Positions 49,200 through 60,845 are shown, counted from the stretch's first letter. The stretch is DNA of 64,000 bases from Zonotrichia leucophrys gambelii (GCF_028769735.1 NC_088172.1:65193075-65257074), one strand, 5' to 3'. Program-made: numbers and translations. The notes: generated by a model not told the origin, from the sequence alone.

Positions 49200-50611
49200 G
49201 GGAGATGGGCCTTGTACCTACAAACCATTATGAAGGATATGAAGGTTTGGGACAGGCTTGACTGCAGTGATCATGGGATGGTGGTGTTCAGGATTCTGAG
49301 AAGAGGCAGCAGAATCAAAATCAGGATCATCATCCTTGGCTTAAGAGAAGATACTTTGGCCTTTTCAGGGAACTGCTTGGAGGAAGCCCATGGGAGAGGA
49401 GAGAGGTCCAGGAGATGTGGTGGATTTTCAAGCATGATCTCCTCCAGATTCTGGAGTGGTCCACAGCAGTGGCAGAAAATCAGGAAAATATGGCAGGAGA
49501 TCTGCACGGATGGCCAAGAAGCTCCTGACAAAACTGAGACAGAAAAAGGAACTGCACAGGTTGTAGACGCAGGATCAGGTGACCCAACAGGAATACAGAG
49601 AGGCTGTGCATGTAGGAGTTGGGTTAGAGCAGCTCAGCATGTGGAATTGAATGTGGTGTGGTGCATGAAGCAATACAGAACAGGCTTCTGTAGATGCATT
49701 GTCCACAAAAGGAAAAGGCCAACATCATAATAAGGCCAATCTTGACTGCCTTTGAACTTCCCTGGAGGCTGGGGAAGGCTCCTAATGATGGAAAGAAGGC
49801 AAATGTTACTCAAAGAAGGGCAAGGAGGAGGACCCAGAAACTAATGGATGGTTAACCTTACCTTGATCCCTGAGAATGGATGAAATAAATATTCCTGGAA
49901 GTCATTTTCAAATATTAAGGACAAGTAGGTGACTAAGAATGGTTAACACAAATTTGGAACAGGGAAACTGTGTTTGGCCAATCTAATAGCCTTCTCTGAT
50001 GAGAGAACTAGCTTGGTGGGTGAGGTAAGAGTGGTAAAAGTTGTTTATCTTGACCTCAGTAAGAATTTCAACGCTCACTGCTGTAAAATCCTCAGAGAAA
50101 AACTGATGAAATATGGACTAGATAAATGGAGAGTGGAGTGGATTGAGAAGTGGCTGAATTGCTTGGTTCAGCAGGCTGTTATCAGCAGCATGAAGTACTA
50201 CCGGAGGCCAATCATCAGTGGTGTAAATACACAGTGATCCTGGGACCTCTGGGGCTGTTCAGCCTGGAGCAAAGGCTCAGAGGGGGGATCCTATCAATTT
50301 GCATAGATATCTGAGGGGAGGAGCAAATAAGGAGCCAGATTTCTCAGTGGTGTCCAGTGATGGCACAGGAGTTAATGGACAAACTGACATAATGGAAATT
50401 TCATTTAAATGTAAGAAATAGTTTTCATAGTTAGTATAGTCAAACCATGCCAGAGGTTGCCCAGGGAGGTTTTGCAGTCTGCATTCTTGAACATAAGAAA
50501 AATGTGACAGGATACAGTCCTCATAACCTGCTCTAGCTGGGCTGATTTGAACAGAGGGTTGGGTTAGGCAGTCTCCATGAGTCCTTTCTCACTTTCAGCT
50601 ATTCTGTGTGA
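49200..50611 (+). mobile_element. CR1 LINE, long decayed copy with several internal deletions
   Basis: A sense-orientation CR1 that starts in the linker between endonuclease and polymerase ('CSDHGMVVFRILRRG', near 49262-49306). The linker continues with 'EDTLAFSGNCLEEAHGRG', 'GFSSMISS', 'QEAPDKTETEKG' and 'gaatacagagagg'. After 'aaaggaaaaggcc' (about 49730) it skips several hundred bases of the usual element and resumes at 'gatggaaagaaggcaaatgt'. Reverse-transcriptase pieces follow: 'VKVVYLDLSKNFNAH', 'ILREKLMKYGLDKWRVEWIE' and 'YRRPIISGVNTQ' (50197-50232). It then jumps again, just before the catalytic box, to the ORF2 C-terminal region 'gggctgttcagcctggagca'. The 3' segment with 'ttgcccagggaggttttgcag' follows, and the copy ends 'cagctattctgtgtga'. 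There are many stops and frameshifts. Its wording differs from the CR1 at 39.3 kb, so it belongs to another CR1 subfamily and looks older. Confidence 0.9.
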
Positions 50612-50876
50612 ATATGAATATGCCTGTGAAATGCATTCGTAGGGTTCATTCACATGAGCTATTGCCAAGTGACAAGGGTTATATCTTTACTTAGGAAGCA
50701 CCTCTGTATCTATTATGGCTACTTGTATTCTATTTTGAATTTGTCTTAGCATAACATCTTCCCAGTGCTAAACATGAAGGTCCACAGAGCTTTGGTCACC
50801 CATGAATTCTTGACTCCACTAAGTTGCTCACCTTTCATGGCCTTAAAGGAAAGAGATTTCTCTGTATTTTCTCAGG

Positions 50877-50961
50877 AAAAAAAAAAAAAAAAAAACCAGA
50901 AAAAACCAAAAAAACCCCCCAAAAAACAAACAAACAAAAAAAGCCAAAAAAACCAACAAAA
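50877..50961. repeat. A-rich low-complexity tract
   Basis: A run of 19 A (50877-50895) is followed by A-rich sequence interrupted mainly by C, including CAAA repeats. It is not the tail of the CR1 that ends 265 bp upstream, since CR1 elements end in octamer repeats rather than poly(A). No retrocopy body was recognised immediately upstream. Confidence 0.9.
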
Positions 50962-53466
50962 CTTCTACTGCTGACCTAATTCTAGTTTGCTCTTGTAATT
51001 CTCATATTTGCAAACATCACAACCCAAATTATGCAAGAACTTTGATTGATTTGAATTGTGTTCCTTATATAAATATATGTCTCTGCTGCCCCAGGAGACA
51101 CCCTGAGGTGTTTGCTGCTGCCTCAGCTCTCTGCCTCCTCTGATGTTTTGATATGGCCTTGGAAGGTTAGCAAAGAAGCACAGCATCCTCTCTACCTTTG
51201 GTGCAGTGTTTCCTATACTCAGCTGCACAAACTGATGTAGTGGAATAAATGACCCAGTTAGCACCAGTGATGAGGTCGATGCTTCAGCTGCACCATACTG
51301 TGACAGACAAGCTGAAGAGCTGATGAAGGCTGACACTGAAACTCCTGGCTTGGAGGCAGTGCAGCTGGCATTTGTGAGGTTTGCAGTTAAGGAGGACACT
51401 GACATCTGGGTTCAGCAGCTTCTGAGTGAGAGCCTCGCCGTGGTAAGTGGGGTAAATGCCACAGGTCTGCAGCTGTGAGCTTGTGCATAGCAAGCTGAGA
51501 CCTGCCTTGGACTCACACCCATCCCTCCCAAGTCCAGAAAACTTCACAAGTCCTTTGTGACCCTGCCCTTGCACTCTGGTCAGCAAGTGATGTTAGAGAC
51601 CATAGCTGTGGACAGGACAGCCAGACTCTCTCATGTGCAGTTAGGAAGCTGCTTGGCATCACCCCAATGGAGGGAGGGCAGGTTTTGCTCTTTTTAAATT
51701 CTCAGAAACACTCCAGGAGTTATGATCTGAGAGACCTGGAAGGGAGTTTCAGCTCTACCATAAATTGTTCAAGTCAGGCTGGTGTCAAGGACCCATGAAA
51801 AGTTCAGAATGAACCTAAATGCTGTGAAAATCATGCACACACCCTACACACTCCCTTCCATTGTATACTGACATGCATTTTCTCCTCTGTGCTTCCCACT
51901 GGAGTTTAGAATTTTACAAGCATTGGAATACAAGAGAGGACAGGGGAAAACCAGCTCCTGCTGTGTCACTGCTACTGCCCATTTCCTTCACTGGCTTTCA
52001 TACATACGCTGGTTCTTGTTTGGCATGTGGGACACTTTCCACTCCCTAGTAATTTTTGAGTCATGGGCTTAAATTTTAGAATTAACTTTTTAAATGTGCT
52101 GATATGTTTTATTAAGCATATCAACATTACACATCTAAAATATGCCTGCGAGGGACTTTACGCTGCCCTTCTTTGACAGGGTGTTGAGAGAGAGAACAGC
52201 CACAGACTGGTTGTGGCACAGTCAGGTGTGCTGTAGGGAGCGAGGAGCAGGGCAGGATGCCCTCCAAGTGTCCAAGAGGAAGTGCATTATTGAGGGGTGA
52301 CACACTGCTCTAGTCTGAGTGAGTAACTGTGACTTTGACACTGAAAAGCAAATAAGCTGTATGTTTCTGAAGAAACATGCATGGTTTTCAGGAGCCATCA
52401 CTTCCTCTTGAGTAAGATGCAGCCTCTGAATTCTGTTATGGCTTGTCAGGATTAGGTAAACCACATAGGTGGGCTTGGCATTAGTTTCAACCAGGCAACT
52501 ACTTTCTAGCTAGGACTCTGCAAGAGGTTTGCCATGACTCACCTCTTCCTATCTAAGGTATCTAAGGTATGTTAGATGAGTAACTCTGTACAAAAGCATG
52601 TTTCCATCCTTTGACAGTAAAAAGAGTGACTACTCTCGGAGGAAGATGGGATGTCTGGAGTGAGGTGGCATGATGCCCACTGGTGAGGTCAGAGCACAGC
52701 ACGGCACTTTGCAAGTGCAGGCTGCAGTTCTCATCCAGCCGTGCCCTCCCTGAACTCCTGCTCAGGTCTCTGTCAGAGAACAAGGTAGTGATCCCTGTGA
52801 ATGTTTAGGTGTTAAGGCTCTCAGCAGGGCAGCAATCTTCTCTTTTGTTGTTCTCTCTTTATCTTATTATGGGGCCCTAACGTGTGCACTCCTCCATCCC
52901 CACTTTTACAACACAAGACTTTGGGAGTCCACCGGTAAAATCAGACATTCTCATGCCTTGACTGTGTATCTAAGCCTTATATATATATGGTGGAAAATTT
53001 GAAGTGTAAAAATCAATGAAGGCACTGAGTAGAGAAGTATTCCCACAAACAGCCTAGCTGAGAGATCTGAGGCTGGCAGCAGTCCCTGACAAGAGAGAGG
53101 CAGCAAGTGTCCCCAGAGGAGCTGGCAGCTTGCTTAGCTGGGCTGGGAATTGGCCATGAACCTGTGGGCTCCAGAGATGCAGCAGAAGTGTGTAGGGAAG
53201 GTCATGCCCACCTCTTCTCTTGTCTCTCTCCTCTCAGAAATGGCTTCTGGGGTTCTGGGTGGGCAGGTTTGGTGCCACCTGGGATAGGACAGAAATGAAA
53301 TCTAAGGGAAGTCCAGAGTGTGCTGTTTTGTAGCAGCAAGGTGCATCTGTGCAATGTCCTACCTAGAGTGGGTGCATCTAAGGAACCCCTGAGTGCCCTT
53401 TCCCTCTCAGGCAGTGCACGAGCCCCTGAGCGCAGTGTGTGGGATCCAGACCTTTGTGTGGAGTGC
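50962..53466. other. Unique non-coding sequence, no gene recognised
   Basis: The longest open frame is 146 codons (minus, 50965-51405), overlapping a 100-codon frame in another register, with Ser/Leu/Gln-rich composition and no domain. A TATATATA stretch lies near 52980. A TATCTAAGG word is directly repeated at about 52551-52568. No transposable element signature was recognised before the LTR-like block. Confidence 0.5.
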
Positions 53467-54063
53467 TGTAGTGTGTTCTTAAGTTTTTAGTTTGCTCCCC
53501 CATTTTCTGTATTGTATCCCCCTGTTTTATGTAAATGGTTCCTCCCTTCCCCAGTATTTCCCGCCACTGCCACCCTGTCAGATAAGTTGCTATGGTAACT
53601 TCGCTATTCATAGTTGCCGATATGTAATTGCTCCTCCCCTGGTTTCCCTTATAAGTGAAAGTTGTCTCCTCCCTGGGCCCAGTCAATCACCCCCTTCTCC
53701 TCCCAGGTTTCGAGAACCTTCTTCTCTCTGGGGGTTATGGTTGGCTGCCGCCCCGGGGCCCCTCCTTTGCTTAATATTAGTTGGTTATTTAGGTATGTCA
53801 ATTATGTTTAGGACCTCCAAATATGTATTATTATTGGTTAGCTGGGTTTCCTTACCTTTTCCCCCCTTTTTCCCTTAAAACCCTGTCTCGCCCCCTGTTC
53901 GGCGCCATTTGCTGGTGGTCCCCATATTTGTTGGTGCTTCTGTAATAAAACCGACAGCCTACCTCCAGCAAGTGGTCGCCTCCTAATTCATCTCACACTC
54001 GCGCCGCTCCGAGCTATCTCCCAGCTCAGCCCGAGGCCAAGACGCCGAGGGGGGCTGGCTTCA
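53467..54063 (+). mobile_element. Probable solo LTR of an endogenous retrovirus
   Basis: About 597 bp of G+C- and CpG-richer sequence with sharp contrast to its flanks, beginning TGTAGTGTG and ending GGCTTCA, that is with TG...CA ends. Inside lie a TATA-like TTATAAG (53649-53655) and a second candidate core promoter CCTTAAAACC near 53871. A 'TTCGGCGCCATT' block follows, then a perfect AATAAA at 53944-53949 followed by a C/T-rich end, the order expected for U3-R-U5. No retroviral coding sequence, primer-binding site or second LTR lies next to it, so it would be a solo LTR. Flanks GAGTGC (53461-53466) and GATGTGC (54064-54070) resemble a short target duplication with one indel, which is weak. 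I assign it to an ERVK-like group only tentatively. Confidence 0.65.
53944..53949 (+). promoter_or_regulatory. Polyadenylation signal within the LTR-like element
   Basis: AATAAA in a GTAATAAAACC context, about 115 bp from the proposed LTR end. It fixes the reading direction of the LTR as plus. In a solo LTR it can act as a terminator for transcripts crossing the site. Confidence 0.5.
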
Positions 54064-56479
54064 GATGTGCAGGGGTGCTGGCCTTCGCCCCTCACTAGCT
54101 AGCCGGATTCCAGGGCCGTGTACGCCCTCGCACAGTGGAGCACATCCTTTGGGTGGGTTGGACAATGTCCATCTCCAGCAGTGCCTCGGGGGATGCTCCG
54201 GGGAGTTTGGCTCGGCAGAGGGCAGGAGCAGGAAGGAGCTGCCATCTGCTAGCACTCTGAGGACAAACAGACTGTTTTTCCATCCCACAATGTTTGTGTT
54301 GGGAAGTACCAGAGGACACATTTCCAGTCTACAGCCCGCTCTGTTTGTTTGCTCTGAAGGGGCTTGAAGGGGGAGCAGAGGCAGCCTGACCTGATGATCC
54401 AACACGTTAACTGCTGTCAGTGACTTCTACCTCATCAGCTCCCAGAGGGAGGTGACAGTTCTGGGGGCCACCAAAATGGCTCTGGAGCTGCACAGAGGGA
54501 GCAGGCAGGACACATTCTACATAGGTCCAGATTTTCGTGGGTGACAGCTGAAAATTAAAAAAAAAGAAAGAGAGAAAAGAAAAATTAGGCTCTTTGATAT
54601 TAATCCTAGAACATACTAGAGCTTCCCAGGTCGTGTAGGAAGCTTTTGTTCCTGTTATTCAATTTGCTGCATCAATTTGTTATTTTTACTACTTACTCCT
54701 GATGTGGGGTGGAAAAAGAAAGTGCTTGCAATGCAAATAAGTTTTGGGGATTAGTAAAAAGATGCCACAAAGGTCTGGCAGTAAGCAGTCTCTCCTCCAA
54801 ATCACATCCCTCCCTTTTATCACAGATGCTTTAAAATCAGGTAGGAATTGTTTAGCTTTTTCTTATTGTGTTTGCATCCCTTAGGTGGGAGACTTGAAGG
54901 ATTTAAAGAATGTCAAAAAATCAAAATGCTCAGCAATAAATTTTATTTATTTTCCCAATGCAGGAAATCAAATGTCAAAGTGTGTGTTGATATCAATTTG
55001 CAGTGGTTAATTTGCTAAAGGTTTGAGGTAAATTAGCTTTAGATTAGTTTGGTCTTTAAATGAGGCCTTATCATGAATTTCTACAACTTCTTTCAAGAAA
55101 TCTGACCCTGGGCTGGAAGTCTTGAAAGAGAGACAGCCTCTGGAAATGCTTTGTGGTGCTTCCTTCTAGTTTGGAGGAGACCTTTCCCTCTACATCCTCA
55201 GCAGCTGTTAGCACTGAAAAGGGGAGAAAGGGTTGCAGCATTAAAGGATTTCAAGATAAACTTTGGGAAAATGCACAGTCAGGGAGGAGAAGAAGAAAGG
55301 AAAATATTCTGGCTGTTGACAGACATCTGAACTGGTCCTATTGACATCCAGTAGGGTTGGGTTTTTTTCCTCCCTCTCCCTCAAACTAGCTGAGCTAAAA
55401 CCTGAAAGAGGAAAGTCTCACTATTTTTTCTTACCAAAAAGGTCGCCACTGACACAACACTCAAGTGCAGCTGGAGGGATAAAGGAAGCTGCTGCTGTGT
55501 CTGGTCCCAGGAAGATAGAAAAGGAAATTTCATGGGACTTTTAAGGATCAGTTGATGCCAGAGCTACTCTGCTTAGGAGTCACTCAGCCCCGGTCACTCA
55601 CTGTGGATGGTGGCTGCATCTCACATACGGACACAGGGAAGGGAACAACATCTCCTTTTGCACCATTTGCTCTCTGTGGACACTGAAGTGCTCCCTCAGA
55701 GGCTTTTTATCAGTGGAACAGATGGAAGCAGGTTAGTCCAAGATGATCTTTCAGAAGACGGAGTCCTCTGTTCCCTCCCGCACCACCAGCATTGGGTTAT
55801 TCAGTGCAGTCAGCAGACTCGGGATAAACCAACCACAGGGGAGCAATCTCTTCCTGTTCCCAGCACCAGAGGAGGATTTCAGCTCTTGGCTCAGGAGGTG
55901 GGAGTTCAGTGACTCTTAGCTAGCCTACAGTATAAAGGTGTGCTAGTGAGCAGGAGATCCCTGATGCGGCAGGGTGGGATATGGTATTTTACATGCTGGA
56001 GTGCAATACCACAGAGTGTGACCATCTAACAGGATGGACAGGGTTGCTGCCCTCCAAACTAAGCATCCTTCCCTCTCACCCCTCTTTTGGTTCTGGTGCA
56101 AAATCACTCAGAAATGGCTCAGGGTCATGACACCGAATTTGGTGGTCAAGATGTGCCAGGTTTTCATTCAACTATCTGTAAAAATGTATTCATTGCTAAT
56201 GGACCTAATGAAACCTCACACTTGCTTTTAGTCTATGTTGGGATTCTGCTTTTAATTGGTAATTGTTGGATCTCTGTCACTTGATTATTAAGGAAAGGCT
56301 GGATTTATTTACTTGGCAAGCTAAACCAGTCTTATTAAGACAAGGCTTGGATGTAAACAATCATTATAGTCCATCTAAATACCAATTTATCATTAAAAAC
56401 ATATTCATTTCAGATTAATGCTTGTGTGGGACTCAACAATGCAACTTCTTAGTCATATAGATAAATTAACTCATACATG
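54064..56479. other. Unique non-coding sequence, no gene recognised
   Basis: Frames of 100-114 codons on both strands at 54.06-54.4 kb overlap each other and are composition-driven. The 101-codon frame at 55607-55912 (plus) has no domain. A purine-rich stretch lies at about 54558-54586. No transposable element was recognised. Confidence 0.5.
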
Positions 56480-56760
56480 TAGACTCAATTAATTCAATGG
56501 GTCTACTCACATGAGTAAGGACTGCTCAAATAAGTAAGAGCTGAGGGATCTGGCCCTTAGGGAAACATATTTATGACTTTGTTGTTAATTCTCATGACTT
56601 ATGTTTTCAATAAGCAAATGGTATTAATTCAGCTCACAATAGCTTCTTAATTAACCTCTATACATCAGAGGCATATTCAGGAATCTTAATTTAAAGCATT
56701 ACTATCTAAGCATGTCATCATCTGTCCCATTCCTCAGGGTAACAATTGACTCTGTGCACA
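56290..56760. promoter_or_regulatory. Candidate conserved-type A+T-rich block
   Basis: The block has many TTAATT, TAATTAA and ATTAAT cores and a forkhead-like TGTAAACAA (56352-56360), and no long open frame. It encloses the old-repeat-like segment at 56480-56560. Exapted ancient repeats within constrained non-coding elements are known in amniotes. Function is inference. Confidence 0.2.
56480..56560. repeat. Possible ancient amniote interspersed repeat remnant
   Basis: The order 'ttcaatgggtctactcacat', 'gagtaaggactgctcaaa', 'taagtaagag' and 'ggatctggccctta' resembles a widespread old repeat seen in turtle, crocodile and bird introns ('caatgggactactcac...gagtaa...ggatcgggcc'). I recall the pattern but cannot assign a family name or check it here. 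Its presence would indicate sequence that has survived since early amniotes or sauropsids. Confidence 0.4.
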
Positions 56761-57402
56761 TGGCAAACACTAATAGTGGGTTGACACAGTTCAAAGAGCT
56801 TCATAAAATGAGTGGGAAAGACTTGGGCATGGTCTGCATGGAGATATTGTATCAAACTGGTTACTTTTCTTGAAAATGTTCTGCGTCCACACAGAACACT
56901 TGCTATTGAAATAAGTGCTTTGGCACCACAAATGGTAGGAAGTAATTCTCCCTATGGCAGGAACAGCTCCAGTTTTAGACAGTTTGTTGGCTTTGGGATT
57001 TGAGTAGTTTGTTTTCTGTTAGTGTCCCACCCTTCCTCTCAAAACCCAGAGAGCCTCAGCTGCTTTTGCTGTGTGCCATCCCACTCTTTTGACACAGGGT
57101 GGGTGCCCTCAGGGTACCCCAAGATCATGATCCCTCCCAGCTTGTTTTAGCCTGACTGATGCCCAAAACCACACAGAGACCAGAGAGTCTGGCCAGAGAA
57201 GATTCATGACAGCAGCAAAAAACTGTGTGATGCATACAGGTACCCTAAAAAACAAACAATCGGTTCCTCCTAAAACTAGACATGAGAAATTGGCTAAATC
57301 ATCTGAAGAAAAATAGTTGCAGTTCAGTAATGACAAAGACAAGAAATTGTTATTTGAAAGGAACTTTTTGTACAAATACAAACTGAAAGAAAAACATCTC
57401 TA

Positions 57403-57446
57403 CAGTAAAAGACAGTGCACTTGCAGTAAAAGACAGTACACTCTTG
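57403..57446. repeat. Two-copy tandem repeat, 21/23 bp
   Basis: CAGTAAAAGACAGTGCACTTG (57403-57423) is followed directly by a second copy with one substitution and a 2-nt insertion (57424-57446). The next bases, CAGTCC, start what may be a third, lost unit. Confidence 0.85.
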
Positions 57447-57599
57447 CAGTCCTGACTGATACAGAGTTGAGTCTTGTAGACTGGACTTCAGGAAAGATGT
57501 CAATAGTCTAGAAACAGTCCAGAAAAACCTCAAGGAGAGTATTGGAGTAGAATGTTTTCTGGCAGGAAAGATCAGTCAAAATGAGGTGAGACTCAGAAG

Positions 57600-57639
57600 A
57601 CACAAATATATAAATGTTGAGAAAACACAAATATATAAA
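57600..57639. repeat. Short direct repeat, 25-bp period
   Basis: ACACAAATATATAAA occurs at 57600-57614 and 57625-57639 without mismatch. Confidence 0.85.
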
Positions 57640-60338
57640 AGGCTGCCACAGAGGAAATAATGTGTGTTTTACAGTACAGAGGATAAGAAATAATGAAGGT
57701 ACATAACAGAAAAGAGATTTGTATTCAGAATTAGAAAAAGGTTTCAAATATAAGGACAGAGAATCGCCACAAGCAATTGCAAAGGCATAGCAATACATTG
57801 AATTGAAAATATTGATTTATGACACTCAGAGTGGCTATGCATATTTATGTACATGCAAGACACACACAATGCAATTTAGTACCATGATTTTAGGAGAAGA
57901 GGAAGAGACAAGTTTTTGTTTACACCAGGAGATAAAGTGAAAAGTCATATAAGTCTTTGTGAGTAAACGGATCAATTCCAACAAACAAAATTGGTGACAA
58001 GGAGAAACAAATGAAAAGCAGTTTTACTGCTTGAAATAATAATAATCTCACCATCTAGGAATATTCAAATTTTTTCTCTTCATTTATGAAGCCCTTAAAA
58101 ACGTTCACTTCAAATATAGAGGCAAAGATAGGAGACAGAATGCCGTATTTGGTATTTTTATTATAAAATGCAATTTGAAAATAGTATTGTGTTGATAGTT
58201 GTATTATTCATCCCTCAAAGAAGAGAGTCACCCCCACAAGCCTGGAATAATGAAGCAGAGCTGCCAGGTTCTCAGCCACCCTGTTCCACACAAAGCTGGC
58301 AGTCCCTGTGGCATGGTTTTCCTTTCACCCCTTTCTGGCTGCTGGGCCACAGCGTGCGGGGCTCCTGAGGGAGCAAACACAGAACACTCGCCCTGATCCT
58401 GAGCTGTGACTGAGAGGGGGCACGGCCAAAGGTGGCCACACACAATGCCATGGGAGCAGAGCTCTCCAGGGAGTCAGGCAGGAGAGAATACCATTGTGAG
58501 ATCCCAGAGGTACTTTGGGGTATTATGTTTGCTTGCTCCATTAAATGTGTGATTTGAGAGGCAGATGGAGAGACAAATGCTCGCCTACCTTAGTGCTACT
58601 TACACAGGGATGTAGTGCAGCTCAGAAGCAGAAAGCATGTCATGTGACTTACGTTATTTATCAACCCTATGAATTGCAAATATATTCAAATTGCAATTGA
58701 CAGCTTGTAAACAATCTGCAAACCAAGAATTAGCCTCTCCAGGGCATCACATCTCTTTCAGAGTAACATATAAATATGAATATTTTACAATCTGGATGAA
58801 CCAATTCATGAGCAGTCGAAACAGTGACATGCATGAAAACCATCAAATAATGATGTATTTATTTTTACTAATTATATGTTTGTCTTTCTTTACAAGCAAT
58901 CTCCCCCTTCTTCTCCCCCATCTTTTCTGGTTGTCTTCTCTGAAAAGAAAAAGAAAAACAAAAAAGAACATACAAAAAACCTCAGCTGGCCTTAGATGCC
59001 TTTTCAGGCCAGAGAAGAGAGCTCTGGCTACATGCAACTGGCAAATGTCAAAAAAGAATAAACTCCTGCAAAGATAGATTAGAAAGTGAGCCTTAATGAC
59101 AAATAGAAACAATACTTTTAAGAAAACAAAAGCAAAACCAAAAAACCCCAACAATCCCAGGCTCCCATCACACCAAACAATAACTAAGCCTAACTGTATT
59201 TGTTTGCATATAAGCTGTGCCCACTGAACTAAAAGAAGCCTTCAGAAAATGCCAGTAAAATCTGGTAGGGGGCAGACCCAGAGCCATGAGAGCTGTCTTG
59301 CTCCCATCATCACCTAATTAATCGATCCCCTCCTAGAATGAACACACACATACTCACCAGCCTTGTGTGCAAACGAGAGCAGCTTGAGGAGATTCAGATG
59401 TCTCTCCTCTCCTGCTTGGGCTGGGGCTGCTGGCCAGGCTCTGAGGCTCAGGGTGCCCAGGTGAGAACATTGCTGGGCTGCAGGGGGGCTGCAGCTCTGG
59501 CCCTGCTGCTGCTGGGACCAAGAGAGCTCAGGCCCAGCCCCTGCAGACCAGCCACCTTTCACCTCTGCATGGCAGCCAACACTGGCCACACTGGCTTGCC
59601 AGAGCAAAGGAAAAAGGCAGGAGTGTTGGGAAAGAACAGCAGGATGCAAAATAAAGAGGAGACTGGAAGATGAACCTCCTTAAGGGTTGGTTAGTGGGAG
59701 AAGCACTTTTCATGCAGCAGAGATGAAGGTCCATGAAGCAGTGTGGTTACATCAGCTTCTGAGGTGCTGTTTCTGGTGTGTCCTCAGTGACACCCCTATC
59801 ACAGGTCTGTGAGGACACACTGGCAGCCTGTGCACGTGGAGAGGTCCATGCCCAGAATGGGTGTTAGCTGTGGACATTTGTGTGGAGAGTAGGGCAGAGG
59901 GAAATCACCCTCAGCAGGGATACACAGTGGTAACACATCTGGCAACATCTGCTTCTGCTAAAGGCCCTGAGTCACAGCAGGGAGCAAATGTGGACACACC
60001 CACTGCAGGAATCCCTGCATCTCCTGGCTCAGAGCTGGGCCCAGGCTCAGAGCAGCCCCTGCTGCCAGGACGAACTTGGTGTCCTTGAGACTGGAAAGGG
60101 ATCAAATGAACCTTCTGTAAACCATAAGCTCTGCACAGAGAAAGAAAATCCCACTGCAGCTCTCCACCAGCATAGGAACTTAGTCCTGATTTTTCCAGAG
60201 AGAAAAATATTCCTGTTTTCCCATCCATGTTGTCAGGTATAGCATACTGAATATTTATTTTGGCCTAGGAGATGCTGCATATTTTACATGTGTAAGTGAC
60301 ACACATCAGTGAGAGCTGGTTTTTTTTTGGTCACAAAA
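57640..60338. other. Unique non-coding sequence, no gene recognised
   Basis: Open frames reach 128 codons (plus, 58691-59077) and 111 codons (both strands, near 59.3-59.7 kb) with no domain; opposite-strand frames over the same bases argue for composition. A-rich, C-interrupted sequence lies at about 59119-59155. Confidence 0.5.
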
Positions 60339-60845
60339 CTCTCCCTCTCCTCTCCTCTCCTCTCCTTTTCCTCTCCTCTCCTCTCCTCTCCTCTCCTCTC
60401 CTCTCCTCTCCTCTCCTCTCCTCTCCTCTCCTCTCCTCCTCTCCCCTCCTCTCCTCTCCTCTCCTCTCCTCTCCTCTCCTCTCCTCTCCTCTCCTCTCCT
60501 CTCCTCTCCTCTCCTCTCCTCTCCTCTCCTCTCCTCTCCTCTCCTCTCCTCTCCTCTCCTCTCCTCTCCTCTCCTCTCCTCTCCTCTCCTCTCCTCCTCT
60601 CCTCTCCTCTCCTCTCCTCTCCTCTCCTCTCCTCTCCTCTCCTCTCCTCTCCTCTCCTCTCCTCTCCTCTCCTCTCCTCTCCTCTCCTCTCCTCTTCTCT
60701 CTCCCCTCTCCTCTCCTCCTCCCCTCCCCTCCCCTCCCCTCCCCTCCCCTCCCTCCCCTCCCCTCCCCTCCCTCCCCTCCCCTCCCCTCCCCTCCCCTCC
60801 CCTCCCCTCCCCTCCCCTCCCCTCCCCTCCCCTCCCCTCCCCTTT
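60339..60845. repeat. 507-nt homopyrimidine tract of two pentamer satellites
   Basis: The plus strand contains only C and T for 507 nt. The first part (to about 60715) is mainly (CTCTC)n with a few variants, including TTTTCC near 60365, one-unit slips near 60438 and 60596, and a CTCTTCTCTCTCCCC interruption near 60693. The second part (about 60716-60843) is (CCCCT)n with unit slips near 60750 and 60770. The minus strand is pure purine: (GAGAG)n then (GGGGA)n. Six-frame translations give 180-220-residue Ser/Pro/Leu or Gly/Arg/Glu repeats, which are artefacts of the satellite. Assembled length may be unreliable in such a tract. Confidence 0.98.

Noticed and set aside
50877..50961. Poly(A) run as the tail of a processed pseudogene
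   Set aside because: No coding or retrocopy body is recognisable upstream, and the tract is mixed A/C low-complexity sequence.
1346..54738. Six POU octamers across the window (1346, 8126, 8275, 10106, 29789, 54731)
   Set aside because: About three are expected by chance at this base composition, so the total is not a clear excess; only the close pair at 8.1-8.3 kb was kept.
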